Part shown: in pieces, positions 6,114 to 14,429 of the stretch
Layout of the letters: each line of letters starts with the position of its first letter
Numbering within the stretch: the first letter of the stretch is position 1
Assembly: GCA_964458715.1 (NCBI GenBank)
Contig: CAYWJP010000010.1
Coordinates: forward strand, 1 to 23,516
From: UBA2773 sp964458715
GTDB lineage: Bacteria; Patescibacteriota; Minisyncoccia; Moranbacterales; DUUL01
DNA: 23,516 nucleotides
Reading direction: 5' to 3'
Made by a program: the position numbers and the translations under genes
The notes under the pieces: generated by a model
What the model was told of the DNA's origin: nothing
Databases searched by the model: none
What the model saw: the letters and a program-made list of their open reading frames with translations, nothing else

Positions 6114-6761
6114 ATGATCTTACCATCAACCGAGAAGGAAATTAAATTAGCCTCAGATGGTTGTGTTATTGTCGGTGTTGACGAAGTAGGGCGAGGACCG
6201 TTGGCTGGACCAGTAGTGGCAGCAGCAGCTTGGGTTGATCCTATTTATTTCAAAAAAGATTTTAGGCTACGAAACTGTATTCGAGATAGTAAAACCCTTT
6301 CTGAAAAACAACGGAATGAGGTTTTTGCTTTTTTAGAAAAAAGCAAAGGTTTTAAAATTGGAATTGGAGAAGTTACGCCTAAAACAATTGACAGAATAAA
6401 TATTTTAAATGCGTCTTTATTGGCAATGCGTTTAGCTGTAGAAGAATTAGTTCCAAAAATTAAAAAAAGAAATGTTTTACTTTTAATTGATGGTAATAAG
6501 ATAGTTCCAGGGTTAGACTATTCTCAGAAATATATTATTAAAGGTGATCAAAAAGTTTTTTCAATCGCAGTGGCTTCAATTTATGCTAAAGTTTATCGAG
6601 ATAGTATGATGATAGAATATCATAAAAAATTTCCTGGTTACGGATTCGATGCCCATAAAGGTTATGGTACTGAAAGGCATATGAAAGCTCTTCAAGAAAT
6701 TGGGTTTTGCGAGATTCATCGGCAGTCTTTTGGACCAGTTAGAGAATTAGTTAATCAGTGA
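6114..6761 (+). CDS. rnhB: Ribonuclease HII
   Basis: RNase HII cleaves RNA in RNA-DNA hybrids and starts ribonucleotide excision repair at single embedded ribonucleotides. At 215 residues it is of typical length. GVDEVGRGPLAGPVVAAA (from 21) carries D23 and E24. Further motifs are DSKTLSEKQR (58-67), LLIDGN with D126, KGDQKVFSIAVASIYAKVYRD with D145, and HKGYGT near the C-terminus, so the acidic DEDD active site is complete. Residues 43-57 (DPIYFKKDFRLRNCI) are slightly longer than in many homologues; their DNA, 6243-6284, is similar to the intergenic stretch 1643-1686. No Shine-Dalgarno is seen. It is flanked on both sides by palindromic spacers. Confidence 0.96.
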   Translation: MILPSTEKEIKLASDGCVIVGVDEVGRGPLAGPVVAAAAWVDPIYFKKDFRLRNCIRDSKTLSEKQRNEVFAFLEKSKGFKIGIGEVTPKTIDRINILNASLLAMRLAVEELVPKIKKRNVLLLIDGNKIVPGLDYSQKYIIKGDQKVFSIAVASIYAKVYRDSMMIEYHKKFPGYGFDAHKGYGTERHMKALQEIGFCEIHRQSFGPVRELVNQ

Positions 6762-6836
6762 TTAGTTGATTAGGGGTCGGGAAAAAATATTACTATGCAA
6801 ATCCTAGTTGACTAATCGCTAATCCCTACTCAACCA
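6757..6836. repeat. GATTAGT-type palindromic spacer between rnhB and the U32 gene
   Basis: GTGATTAGTTGATTAGGGG around the rnhB stop is mirrored by CCTAGTTGACTAATCGCTAATCCC-like sequence at 6803-6826 (imperfect, about 11 of 14 in the core). It uses the same word family as the arms around the S23-type gene. Confidence 0.5.
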
Positions 6837-6863
6837 ACACTTATTACTACCTAATTTAATTTT

Positions 6864-8132
6864 ATGCAAAATATCGAGCTTCTCGCTCCGGCGGGGAATT
6901 TAGAAAAACTTAAAGTGGCTCTAATTTACGGTGCTGACGCGGTTTATTTTGGTTTGCCCGGTTTTTCTTTGCGTTCTAGGGCTAGCCAATTTAGTCGAAA
7001 AGAGATAACGGAAGGGGCTGAATTTTGTCGAAAAAATAATAAAAAATTTTATGTGGCTTTGAATATTTATGCTCACAATGTCCATATTGATAATTTGGGA
7101 ATTCAATTGGAGTTTATTAAAAAAATAAAACCAGACGGAATTATTTTATCTGATCCGGGAATTTTAAGGATGGTCAAAAAAACTTTGCCCAAGATTGATG
7201 TTCATATTTCTACTCAAGCTAATGTTACCAATAAGGAAGCGGCCAAGTTTTGGCGAGACCAAGGAGCTAAGAGGATTATTTTAGCACGGGAAGTTTCCTT
7301 GAAAGAAATCAAAGAAATTAAAAAAGCTGTTCCGGATATTGAATTAGAATGTTTTGTCCATGGAGCAATGTGTATGGCTTATAGTGGCAGGTGTATTTTG
7401 TCAAAATGGATGTTGGGTCGAAGTGCTAATCTTGGAGACTGTGCTCAGCCTTGTCGCTGGAAATATCATCAAAATAAAAATCAAAAAAATGACAAATTGA
7501 AAGTAGCGGGAATTGTTGATGACAAGAATCGATTTGAAATTGATATTGAGGAAGACGGTCAAGGAACTTATTTATTTAATAGCAACGATATTTGTTTGAT
7601 TGAAAATTTGGGAGAGCTTCAAGCGGCTGGAGTTGATTCTTTTAAAATTGAAGGTCGAACCAAAAGTGTTTATTATGTGGCAATGGTAGTCCGAGTTTAT
7701 AAAAAAGTTTTAAGGGCTTTAGGCGATAACCTGGATTTACGAAAATTAAAACAATTAATTAAAGAACAAAAAATAGAATTAGAGGGATTGTCTAATCGAG
7801 GTTATTGGAAAGGTTTTATGTTTCAAGAGGAACCACCTCATTTATTTAATGAGGCCTCCAAGGAGGCAAGTTTGATGTTCGTGGGAATCGGTTTAATAGA
7901 TTCAGTTTTGAAAAATTCTAAGATTAGAGAAGTCTTTGTGCATAATTCTTTTGAAAAAGGTGATTTAGTCGAGGTTGTAACGCCTAACGAAATTTATAAA
8001 AATAAGATTATCAGAATTCAAGTTGAACCTGGTGATGATTTAGAATCTGCGCATGGAGGACAGGATAAAATTTTCAAAATTAAATTTGATAAAAAAATCA
8101 AAGGATTTTTTATTTTAAGAAAAAAGATTTAA
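6864..8132 (+). CDS. Peptidase U32 family protein, TrhP/YegQ-like tRNA uridine hydroxylation enzyme
   Basis: The protein opens with LLAPAGNLEKLKVAL and ADAVYFG, the TIM-barrel start of U32 proteins. The family signature ECFVHGAMCMAYSGRCILS (162-180) follows, then GDCAQPCRW. Cysteines 170, 177, 193 and 197 are placed as in U32 proteins that bind an iron-sulfur cluster. Characterised relatives include TrhP (5-hydroxyuridine at tRNA position 34), RlhA (23S rRNA C2501) and UbiU/UbiV. The full 422-residue form with a C-terminal beta-barrel-like domain (FVGIGLIDSVLKNSKI onward) fits TrhP/YegQ best, though old annotations call it a collagenase-like protease. tRNA modification is inferred from the family, not shown here. 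It lies downstream of rnhB without a Shine-Dalgarno. Confidence 0.88.
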   Translation: MQNIELLAPAGNLEKLKVALIYGADAVYFGLPGFSLRSRASQFSRKEITEGAEFCRKNNKKFYVALNIYAHNVHIDNLGIQLEFIKKIKPDGIILSDPGILRMVKKTLPKIDVHISTQANVTNKEAAKFWRDQGAKRIILAREVSLKEIKEIKKAVPDIELECFVHGAMCMAYSGRCILSKWMLGRSANLGDCAQPCRWKYHQNKNQKNDKLKVAGIVDDKNRFEIDIEEDGQGTYLFNSNDICLIENLGELQAAGVDSFKIEGRTKSVYYVAMVVRVYKKVLRALGDNLDLRKLKQLIKEQKIELEGLSNRGYWKGFMFQEEPPHLFNEASKEASLMFVGIGLIDSVLKNSKIREVFVHNSFEKGDLVEVVTPNEIYKNKIIRIQVEPGDDLESAHGGQDKIFKIKFDKKIKGFFILRKKI

Positions 8133-8150
8133 AAATCTTTTAATTCTTTG

Positions 8151-8179
8151 TGTTTATTCCGATAATGAGTTATTATAAT
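8151..8179 (+). promoter_or_regulatory. Possible promoter for the 8227-10699 gene group
   Basis: A perfect -10 TATAAT (8174-8179) is preceded at 17 nt by TGTTTA (8151-8156), a weak -35. It lies between the U32 gene and the next gene. A short hairpin AAAAGATT/AATCTTTT (8122-8141) overlapping the U32 stop could act as a weak terminator just before it. Confidence 0.45.
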
Positions 8180-8226
8180 AGTAGTAATTGATTTTGATCA
8201 TTTAATAGTAAAGAGACTCATAATTC

Positions 8227-8991
8227 ATGAAATTAGATAAATTTCAGAAAGCAAAAGTCGTTTTAGGGTTAAGTTTATTTGCCTTATTATTTGCGATTTT
8301 GTTTATTCCTAGTATTATCGATCATGGATTTGGTTGGGCTTCAGAGGATATTGTTGAAACTCTATTTTTGGTCTTGAGTTTTTTAGCGGCAATTTATGTT
8401 TTTTGGCATTATGATTATGTGGTTCAAAAACGAGAACAAGAAACTTTTAATTTGTCTTCAAAATTGCGTAGTAAAGAAAAAGAATTAATAGAAACTTTTC
8501 AATATTTAGGTAAAGTTAATGTTCATTTTTCAGTTATTAGAGATTTTTTAGAAAGAATAAAGAAACCAATTCCAACTAATAAAAAAGAGCTCAAAGAAGC
8601 TTTACGAGAATTGTTAGAGATTGCTTGTAGCGCTACGGGAAGTGAAATGGCTTGGTTAAAAATAATTGATACTAAAAAAAGAAGAATATTGATAGAGCAG
8701 AAAGAGGGTTATAATTTTGAAGAGGAAGATAAAAACAAAGAAGTAACTGTTAAAAATTTATTGGATATTTATAGCGAAGGAATAGACTCTAAAGTTAATC
8801 ATAATGAGATATTTTATTCCAAGTCAGATAATCCTAAGATTAAAGCTTTTTTGATATTGCCTTCTAAGGAAGAACCGATAGCTTCAGGCGATGATTTTTT
8901 GAAAGCGGTAGTAAATCAGTGCGAAATCTTATTTTTATTATTTGATTCACAATATTATAGTTCTAAGAATAAAAAAAATGATAAAAAATAA
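8227..8991 (+). CDS. Two-TM membrane protein with cytoplasmic GAF-like region
   Basis: I do not recognise a named family. Two hydrophobic helices (about 12-32 and 44-62) lead into a probable coiled coil (67-90, KREQETFNLSSKLRSKEKEL), then helices (100-135) and an alpha/beta region (about 135-245). There, SATGSEMAWLKIIDTKKRRI and KAFLILPSKEEPI resemble the strands of a degenerate GAF domain, with a charged KNKKNDKK tail. It looks like the sensor half of a histidine kinase without a kinase domain; no H-box or HATPase motif is present. It ends 10 nt before the nucleotidyltransferase gene, so the two are probably co-transcribed. A signalling or scaffold role in the envelope is a guess. Confidence 0.65.
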   Translation: MKLDKFQKAKVVLGLSLFALLFAILFIPSIIDHGFGWASEDIVETLFLVLSFLAAIYVFWHYDYVVQKREQETFNLSSKLRSKEKELIETFQYLGKVNVHFSVIRDFLERIKKPIPTNKKELKEALRELLEIACSATGSEMAWLKIIDTKKRRILIEQKEGYNFEEEDKNKEVTVKNLLDIYSEGIDSKVNHNEIFYSKSDNPKIKAFLILPSKEEPIASGDDFLKAVVNQCEILFLLFDSQYYSSKNKKNDKK

Positions 8992-9001
8992 TTCAGAGAA
9001 A

Positions 9002-9802
9002 ATGACTAAGGGAATAATTTTAGCAGGAGGAACTGCCACTAGGTTGCTTCCTTTAACTGCAACAACTAGCAAGCAACTTCTGCCAGTTTATGATCGTCAA
9101 ATGATTTTTTATCCACTCAACACTTTGGTAAAAGCAGGAGTAAAGGAAATTTTAATAATTGTGGCTCCTGAGCATTCTGGTCAATTTCTCAATCTTTTGG
9201 GATCAATTTTTGAAAAACTAGATGTACATTTAGAATTTATTGTACAAACAGTTCCTCGGGGGTTAGCGGATGCTTTTATTTTGGGAGAAGAATTTATTGA
9301 TGACGATAATATCGCTATGATTTTAGGGGATAATATTTTTGAAGATAATATTAGTGATTCTATCAAGAGCTTTGAAAAGGGTGGCTTAATTTTTGTCAAA
9401 GAAGTTCCAGATCCTGAAAGGTTTGGAGTAGCCGAATTTGATGAAAATGGAAAAGTCATTAGTATTGAAGAAAAACCAGAAAATCCGAAAAGTAATTTCA
9501 GTGTCACCGGGGCTTATGTTTACGATTCTAGGGTAATAAAAATTGCCAAATCTCTTAAATCCTCAGAACGAGGGGAAATTGAAATTACCGATATAAATAA
9601 AAAGTATTTAAAAATGGGTGAATTAAAAGTTGAAAAAATTAAAGGCGCTTGGTTGGATGCAGGGACTTTCGATTCCTTGTTGGAAGCTGGAAATGTCGTT
9701 CGAGAGAGAGGCGTTAATAAGAATTTTGATCCTATCACTGAAGCAGCTATCACCGAATTTAATAAAAATTTAAAAGATATCGCCAAAAAGAAACTATTTT
9801 AA
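9002..9802 (+). CDS. rmlA: Glucose-1-phosphate thymidylyltransferase family (RmlA/RfbA-like)
   Basis: This nucleotidyltransferase transfers NMP from an NTP (typically dTTP) to glucose-1-phosphate, the first step to dTDP-rhamnose and related sugars. It begins MTKGIILAGGTATRLLPLT, the Rossmann P-loop-like GGxxTRLxPLT motif, followed by SKQLLPVYDRQMIFYPL. ILGDNIFED carries the catalytic-site Asp, and EEKPENPKSNFSVTGAYVYD and GAWLDAGTFDSLLEA complete the RmlA pattern. The start at 9002 is chosen because the longer frame from 8942 overlaps the previous gene and adds 20 non-conserved residues. At 266 residues it is short for RmlA (about 290) but intact. galU follows after 39 nt, so nucleotide-sugar supply appears grouped. 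Specificity for dTTP versus UTP cannot be proven by eye. Confidence 0.88.
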   Translation: MTKGIILAGGTATRLLPLTATTSKQLLPVYDRQMIFYPLNTLVKAGVKEILIIVAPEHSGQFLNLLGSIFEKLDVHLEFIVQTVPRGLADAFILGEEFIDDDNIAMILGDNIFEDNISDSIKSFEKGGLIFVKEVPDPERFGVAEFDENGKVISIEEKPENPKSNFSVTGAYVYDSRVIKIAKSLKSSERGEIEITDINKKYLKMGELKVEKIKGAWLDAGTFDSLLEAGNVVRERGVNKNFDPITEAAITEFNKNLKDIAKKKLF

Positions 9803-9841
9803 AAATAAATTGTTTTGGGATTAATATTTAATTGACTAGAT

Positions 9842-10699
9842 ATGAGAATTCGAAAAGCTATTGTAGCTGTGGCAGGTTCCGGAACTAGATTATTGCCAGC
9901 CACAAAATCAATGCCTAAAGAAATGCTTCCGATTGTTGACAAACCAATTATTCAATTGGTAGTGGAAGAATTAGTAGAAGCGGGAATAGAAGATATTATT
10001 TTGGTTACTAAATGGGACAAAAAACCACTCGAAGACCATTTTGATCATAGTTGGGCGCTTGAACATGATCTTAGAAAATCAGGTAAGAAAGAAAAGTTTA
10101 ACGAAATTGTTAAAATTTCGGAAATGGCGAATTTTATTTACGTACGACAGAAGGGACCTTATGGTAACGGAACACCAGTTTTGTCTGCGGCTAGTTTGGT
10201 TAAAGATGAACCCTTTATTTTTGTTTGGGGAGATGATTTAGTTAAATCCAAAACCTCCTTTACTAAGCAAATGGTGAACGATTATTATGAAACTGGTCAT
10301 CTTATGATTGGAGTTCAAGAAGTTCCTCGAGATCAAGTGGATCGATATGGCATTGTTGGTTTAGAGGAAGGGACTATGAAAATAAAAGATATTGTAGAAA
10401 AACCATCGATCGAATCTGCTCCATCAAATTTAGCTGATTTCGGAAGAATGATTTTAAATCAAGATATTATTGATGTTTTAAGAGACACTGAACTTGGCAA
10501 AGGAGATGAACTCTGGATTGTCGATGCTATTAAGCGTTATATTCAAAATGGTGGAGACTTTTATGCCAAGAAAATTGAAAATGGCGAATGGATGACCACA
10601 GGAGATCCCTTAAATTATTTAAAAGCCATTTTAGCCCATGCTGTTGATCGACCAGATTTAAAAGATTTTCTTAAAGATTATTTAAATAAAATAAAGTAG
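9842..10699 (+). CDS. galU: UTP--glucose-1-phosphate uridylyltransferase
   Basis: GalU makes UDP-glucose from UTP and glucose-1-phosphate for cell-surface glycans. At 285 residues it has the family length. Motifs: AIVAVAGSGTRLLPATKSMP with KEMLPIVDKPIIQLVVEE (nucleotide and Mg binding), the GIEDIILVT strand, GPYGNGTPVLSA, FVWGDDL (acidic pair at the active site), VQEVPRDQVDRYGIVG and DIVEKPS. AGSGTR replaces the usual AGxGTR without loss of key residues. It sits 39 nt after rmlA and is followed by a perfect 14-bp inverted repeat at 10703-10762 that may end transcription. Confidence 0.94.
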   Translation: MRIRKAIVAVAGSGTRLLPATKSMPKEMLPIVDKPIIQLVVEELVEAGIEDIILVTKWDKKPLEDHFDHSWALEHDLRKSGKKEKFNEIVKISEMANFIYVRQKGPYGNGTPVLSAASLVKDEPFIFVWGDDLVKSKTSFTKQMVNDYYETGHLMIGVQEVPRDQVDRYGIVGLEEGTMKIKDIVEKPSIESAPSNLADFGRMILNQDIIDVLRDTELGKGDELWIVDAIKRYIQNGGDFYAKKIENGEWMTTGDPLNYLKAILAHAVDRPDLKDFLKDYLNKIK

Positions 10700-10702
10700 T
10701 TT

Positions 10703-10762
10703 AAAAGTTTATAAAGTGCAAAGTTCATAAAGTTATTTTTTAAAAACTCTTTATAAACTTTT
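10703..10762 (+). terminator. Perfect 14-bp inverted repeat after galU (terminator-like)
   Basis: AAAAGTTTATAAAG (10703-10716) is the exact inverse of CTTTATAAACTTTT (10749-10762), with 32 nt between that contain further AAAGTT words. The 3' arm ends in T residues. The stem is AT-only, so termination strength is uncertain; it belongs to the AAAGTT repeat family. Confidence 0.5.
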
Positions 10763-10790
10763 TGACTTTATGGATTAAAATAAAACAAAA

Positions 10791-11720
10791 ATGAAAAAAA
10801 CAATTGTTCAAAGAGTTAGAGACGAATCTAAGCAGTACGGAGTTCCTTTTTGGAGGCTGCCTGATTTTTTGATTTTAATGATGGCTTTTGTCAATATAAT
10901 TGGAATGTTTTTTACTTATTATTTGGCTTTAAATTTTGTTGATGATCCTAGGACGGCTGTTGTTTTTGTGGCTATTGAATCGGTTATAATTTTGATTATT
11001 GGAAGTATTGTGGCTGAATCTTCCAGAAAAATAATTGTTAATTATAAGTTAAAAGAAGAATTTATTGATTTAGTTTCTCACCAAATTCGAAGTCCAATAA
11101 CTAATGTTAAATGGAATTTGGAACTTTTAACTCAGGGAAGATTAACTCAGAAGCAAAGTAAATATGTAGAAAGATTAGCAGGATCAATCGAAAATATGGT
11201 TAGTTTAGTTAATGATTTTGTTTATTTATCAAGATTGGAACAAAGCAAGAAGGAACTGACTTTTCGGGAAGTTAATATAAATAAAACGATTAGAGAGCTA
11301 TTAAAAGAAATGAAAATATTTGCTTCATCTAGAGGCATTAAGCTTAATTTAATCGATAACAGTAAAGTTAATTGTGCTAAGACTGACCAAAAAAAGATTA
11401 AGATTGTTCTTAATAATATCATCGAAAATGCTTTAAAATATAGTCATGAAAAAGGCAAAGTTGAGATTGAAATTTATAATAAAAATTCGAATTTAATTAT
11501 AAAAATTAAAGACGAGGGTTATGGCATCAGTCGTGAATCTCAAGCCTTTATTTTTGATAAATTTTATCGAGCTTTAGATGCCAAAAAATTATTAGCCGAG
11601 GGAACTGGCGTAGGTCTTTATGTTTCTAAAATTCTATTGAAAGAAATGAAGGGAGAGATTTGGTTTGAATCCGAGAAAGACAAGGGCAGTACTTTTTTTA
11701 TCAGCCTACCAATTTGTTAA
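10791..11720 (+). CDS. Membrane sensor histidine kinase
   Basis: This 309-residue kinase has two transmembrane helices (about 26-48 and 56-76) with only a few residues between them, so it has essentially no extracytoplasmic sensor domain. The H-box is LVSHQIRSPITNVKWNL with phosphoacceptor H97. The ATPase domain shows the N box (NNIIENALKY), G1 (DEGYGI), F box (FDKFYRALD) and G2 (GTGVGLY), so it should be active. It may sense membrane state or a partner protein. A single-domain response regulator lies 336 nt downstream, and pilB, pilC and pseudopilins follow, so its output may be pilus assembly or function. That link is inferred from gene order only. Confidence 0.92.
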   Translation: MKKTIVQRVRDESKQYGVPFWRLPDFLILMMAFVNIIGMFFTYYLALNFVDDPRTAVVFVAIESVIILIIGSIVAESSRKIIVNYKLKEEFIDLVSHQIRSPITNVKWNLELLTQGRLTQKQSKYVERLAGSIENMVSLVNDFVYLSRLEQSKKELTFREVNINKTIRELLKEMKIFASSRGIKLNLIDNSKVNCAKTDQKKIKIVLNNIIENALKYSHEKGKVEIEIYNKNSNLIIKIKDEGYGISRESQAFIFDKFYRALDAKKLLAEGTGVGLYVSKILLKEMKGEIWFESEKDKGSTFFISLPIC

Positions 11721-11724
11721 TAAG

Positions 11725-12025
11725 GGACTGTTTCCGACCACTCTTTTTGCTGCTTGTTTCGTTGAAGTTTGCCGAGGCGGACAATTTTACATTTTTGACT
11801 TAAGAGCTCACTTCCAACTATTATTTTCACTAAGGTCTTAAATTCTTTAAAAATTTTATTACATCAACTAAGTCCTTAAAAATTGTTTTGGCTTAGCTAT
11901 GGTTAATACCTCAAAAATTTTTAAATAATTTACCCTAAAACTAATAAATTTCGTTTAAAAACTGTAATTAGAAACAGTCCAAAAATTAGAAAATTTCGTG
12001 ATAAAAAGGTAATTAAAAACAATCT
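11725..12025. repeat. Intergenic element with perfect 10-bp inverted ends and a ~45-bp tandem repeat
   Basis: GGACTGTTTC (11725-11734) and GAAACAGTCC (11971-11980) are perfect inverse ends 256 bp apart overall. The 3' end is duplicated imperfectly: 11941-11980 and 11986-12025 align without gaps at roughly 75-80% identity. The inner part (about 11850-11935) is similar to about 1593-1650. A GCCGAGGCGGACA stretch (11772-11784) is GC-rich. No gene is visible in this 336-nt gap. Confidence 0.6.
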
Positions 12026-12056
12026 CATGAAATGTTTTTATAAATAAAAAAATAAA

Positions 12057-12422
12057 ATGAAAAAAAATAAAATACTTTTCGTAGAAGATGAAAAAGCCTT
12101 AAGGGAGACTTTGCAGGAGGCTCTTGAAGCCAATGATTTCGAGATTCAACTAGCTGTTAACGGAGAAGAAGCTTTAAATTTATTAAAAAATAATCGGTAC
12201 GATTTAATTCTTTTGGATATTATTTTACCCAAGAAAAATGGTTTCGAAGTCTTGAAAGAATTGCAGAAAATAAATCCGTCTACTCCCGTGATTTTATTGA
12301 CTAATTTAAGCGGACCTAATAATGTTCAAAAAGCTCTTGATTTAGGAGCACGAAATTATTTAGTTAAATCTGAGTATCGGCTGGATGAAATAGTTGATAG
12401 AGTTAAAGAACTTATCGAATAA
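12057..12422 (+). CDS. Single-domain (CheY-like) response regulator
   Basis: This is a 121-residue stand-alone receiver domain. The acidic pair is E10/D11 (LFVEDEKAL), the phosphoacceptor is D54 (LILLDIILP), the switch residue is T82 (ILLTNLSG), and K104 lies in YLVKSEY. No DNA-binding or enzymatic output domain is attached, so it must act by binding a partner. The next gene, pilB, starts 9 nt downstream, so co-transcription is very likely, and PilB or another pilus component is a natural candidate partner. The cognate kinase is probably the upstream histidine kinase. The partner assignments are inference. Confidence 0.93.
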   Translation: MKKNKILFVEDEKALRETLQEALEANDFEIQLAVNGEEALNLLKNNRYDLILLDIILPKKNGFEVLKELQKINPSTPVILLTNLSGPNNVQKALDLGARNYLVKSEYRLDEIVDRVKELIE

Positions 12423-12431
12423 TTTAAAAAA

Positions 12432-14174
12432 ATGCATGTTGAATCAAGTCAATTAAAAAACTTTCTGGAGGATTCAGAATTTATTGATAATAAAAAATTA
12501 GAGCTTGTTTTTGAGGAAGCAGAGAATAAAAAAATTTATCTCGGTGATTTGCTATTAAAAAAAGAACTAATTTCTGAAATGAACCTCAAGAGAATGCATG
12601 CCTATATATTAGGCATTCCTTTTGTGGATCTAGAAAAAAAAGAAATTTCAAAAAAAGTTTTGCATATTATTTCTGAGTCAGTAGCTAAAAAAAATAATGT
12701 AATTATTTTTAATAAAGATGGGGATAAATTAAGAGTGGCCATGTTGGATCCTGGGAATATTCAGATCATTGATTATCTTAAGAAAAAAACTGGGTTTGAA
12801 ATTATACCTTGTTTAACCACTGAACAGAGTATTAAAGAAGCCCTTAAGCAATATAAGAAGAGCTTGCAAGCTGAGTTTGGGGAAATAATTAATGATGAAG
12901 TTACCGAGGAAGCCGATCAAATAGAACTCAAAAAAATAGCCGAAGATTTACCAATTATTAAGATTGTAGATACTCTTCTTGAGCATGCTATTTTAGAGTC
13001 AGCTTCGGATATTCATATTGAACCTGATGAAAAAGAAGTGCGAGCTCGTTACAGAGTAGATGGAATTTTACACGATGCGATGACCTTACCTAAACAAGTG
13101 ATGTTTGGAATTGTAGCTAGAATTAAAGTTTTATCAAATTTGAAATTAGATGAACATCGAGTTCCTCAAGATGGTCGTTTTAAAATAGAGGTTGATGATA
13201 AGAAAATTTCTTTTCGAGTTTCAATTATTCCTGTTTTTTCTGGAGAAAAAGTAGTGATGAGAGTTTTAGATGATTCTTCCAAGGGTTTGACTTTAGAAAA
13301 AATTGGCTTAACTAACGAATCTTTAGAACGAGTTCAGCGAGCTATTAGCCAACCTAACGGAATTTTTTTGGTAACTGGACCGACTGGAAGTGGTAAAACT
13401 ACTACCCTGTATACAATATTAGGAATGCTTAATACTCCTGAGGTAAATGTTTCTACGATTGAGGATCCAATTGAATATCAGATGTCACGAGTCAACCAAA
13501 CTCAAGTGAAAACTAAAGTCGGGATGACTTTTGCTGCTGGATTGAGATCTTTATTGCGTCAAGATCCAGATATAATAATGGTGGGTGAAATAAGAGACAG
13601 TGAAACTATGCAGATATCTTTGAACGCTGCCATGACTGGTCATTTGGTTTTGTCTACTTTGCATACTAATTCCGCCGCCGCCGCAATTTCTAGAATGGTT
13701 GATATGAAGGCAGAAGCGTTTTTAATTGCCTCTACTGTCAATACTATAGTGGCGCAACGTTTGGTTAGAAAAATTTGTCCTGAATGTCGAGAAGCGCATA
13801 AATTAGAAAAAAAAGAAATTGAAGAATTGGCTAAAAAAATTGATTTTGATTTAGTATTAGAAGCTTTAAAAAGAAATAAAAAAAATCTTCCCAAAGAAGT
13901 GGGACAAATAACTTCAATTGAAGATTTGAAATTTTTCAAGGGTACTGGCTGTAAAGCTTGTAATAATGAGGGCTATAAAGGACGATTGGGTATTTATGAA
14001 GTGTTAGAAGTAAGCGAGAATATTCAGAAGATGATTAGTCAAAATGCCATTGCTTCTGATATTGAGAATAAAGCTATAGAAGAAGGAATGAATACTATGA
14101 TAGCGGACGGTTTTATGAAAATAGTGACTGGTGAAACTACTCTGGAAGAAGTCCTGAGAGTTACTAAGGAATGA
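12432..14174 (+). CDS. pilB: Type IV pilus assembly ATPase PilB/GspE
   Basis: This hexameric cytoplasmic ATPase powers pilus extension. At 580 residues it has the full architecture: N-terminal GspE_N/MshEN-like domain (about 1-150), the N2 domain (SASDIHIEP at about 190-198, RYRVDGIL), Walker A GPTGSGKT (316-323), Asp box EDPIEY (344-349), Walker B DPDIIMVGEIRD (378-389) and His box TLHTN (409-413). The zinc-binding cysteines are CPEC (449, 452) and CKAC (507, 510). Retraction-type PilT is not in the window. It follows the response regulator by 9 nt and precedes pilC by 255 nt, a gap that holds one CCCCAG hairpin element. Confidence 0.96.
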   Translation: MHVESSQLKNFLEDSEFIDNKKLELVFEEAENKKIYLGDLLLKKELISEMNLKRMHAYILGIPFVDLEKKEISKKVLHIISESVAKKNNVIIFNKDGDKLRVAMLDPGNIQIIDYLKKKTGFEIIPCLTTEQSIKEALKQYKKSLQAEFGEIINDEVTEEADQIELKKIAEDLPIIKIVDTLLEHAILESASDIHIEPDEKEVRARYRVDGILHDAMTLPKQVMFGIVARIKVLSNLKLDEHRVPQDGRFKIEVDDKKISFRVSIIPVFSGEKVVMRVLDDSSKGLTLEKIGLTNESLERVQRAISQPNGIFLVTGPTGSGKTTTLYTILGMLNTPEVNVSTIEDPIEYQMSRVNQTQVKTKVGMTFAAGLRSLLRQDPDIIMVGEIRDSETMQISLNAAMTGHLVLSTLHTNSAAAAISRMVDMKAEAFLIASTVNTIVAQRLVRKICPECREAHKLEKKEIEELAKKIDFDLVLEALKRNKKNLPKEVGQITSIEDLKFFKGTGCKACNNEGYKGRLGIYEVLEVSENIQKMISQNAIASDIENKAIEEGMNTMIADGFMKIVTGETTLEEVLRVTKE

Positions 14175-14298
14175 GCAATTAATAATAAATAAATTTTGAA
14201 TTTTGAATCAAATTAGAATGAACTAATTTCGAATGAATTAATTTTAAAATCTGGATTTTCGCCGAAATTTACTCTCAGGGTGCTGGGGGCGAGGATGA

Positions 14299-14332
14299 CC
14301 CCAGTTAAATATTGCTACGCAATTTAACGGGG
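14299..14332. repeat. CCCCAG-type hairpin element between pilB and pilC
   Basis: CCCCAGTTAAAT (14299-14310) pairs with ATTTAACGGGG (14322-14332), with ATTGC/GCAAT extending the stem over a TAC loop. The base not paired in the 5' arm is A here and G in the other copies. The remaining 14175-14429 gap holds degenerate GAATTTTGAAT-type words and no gene. Confidence 0.7.
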
Positions 14333-14429
14333 CAGGCAATTTGAATGATTTGATTTTTAAAGAAAAATTATCTCGATTTATTTTCAACGGGAAAGAGCGG
14401 AGAAAAATATAAGTAAGTAAAATTTTAAT

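Noticed and set aside
8942..9001. Longer N-terminus for the RmlA-like protein
   Set aside because: It overlaps the upstream gene and adds 20 residues not seen in the family; the ATG at 9002 directly precedes the conserved TKGIILAGG motif.
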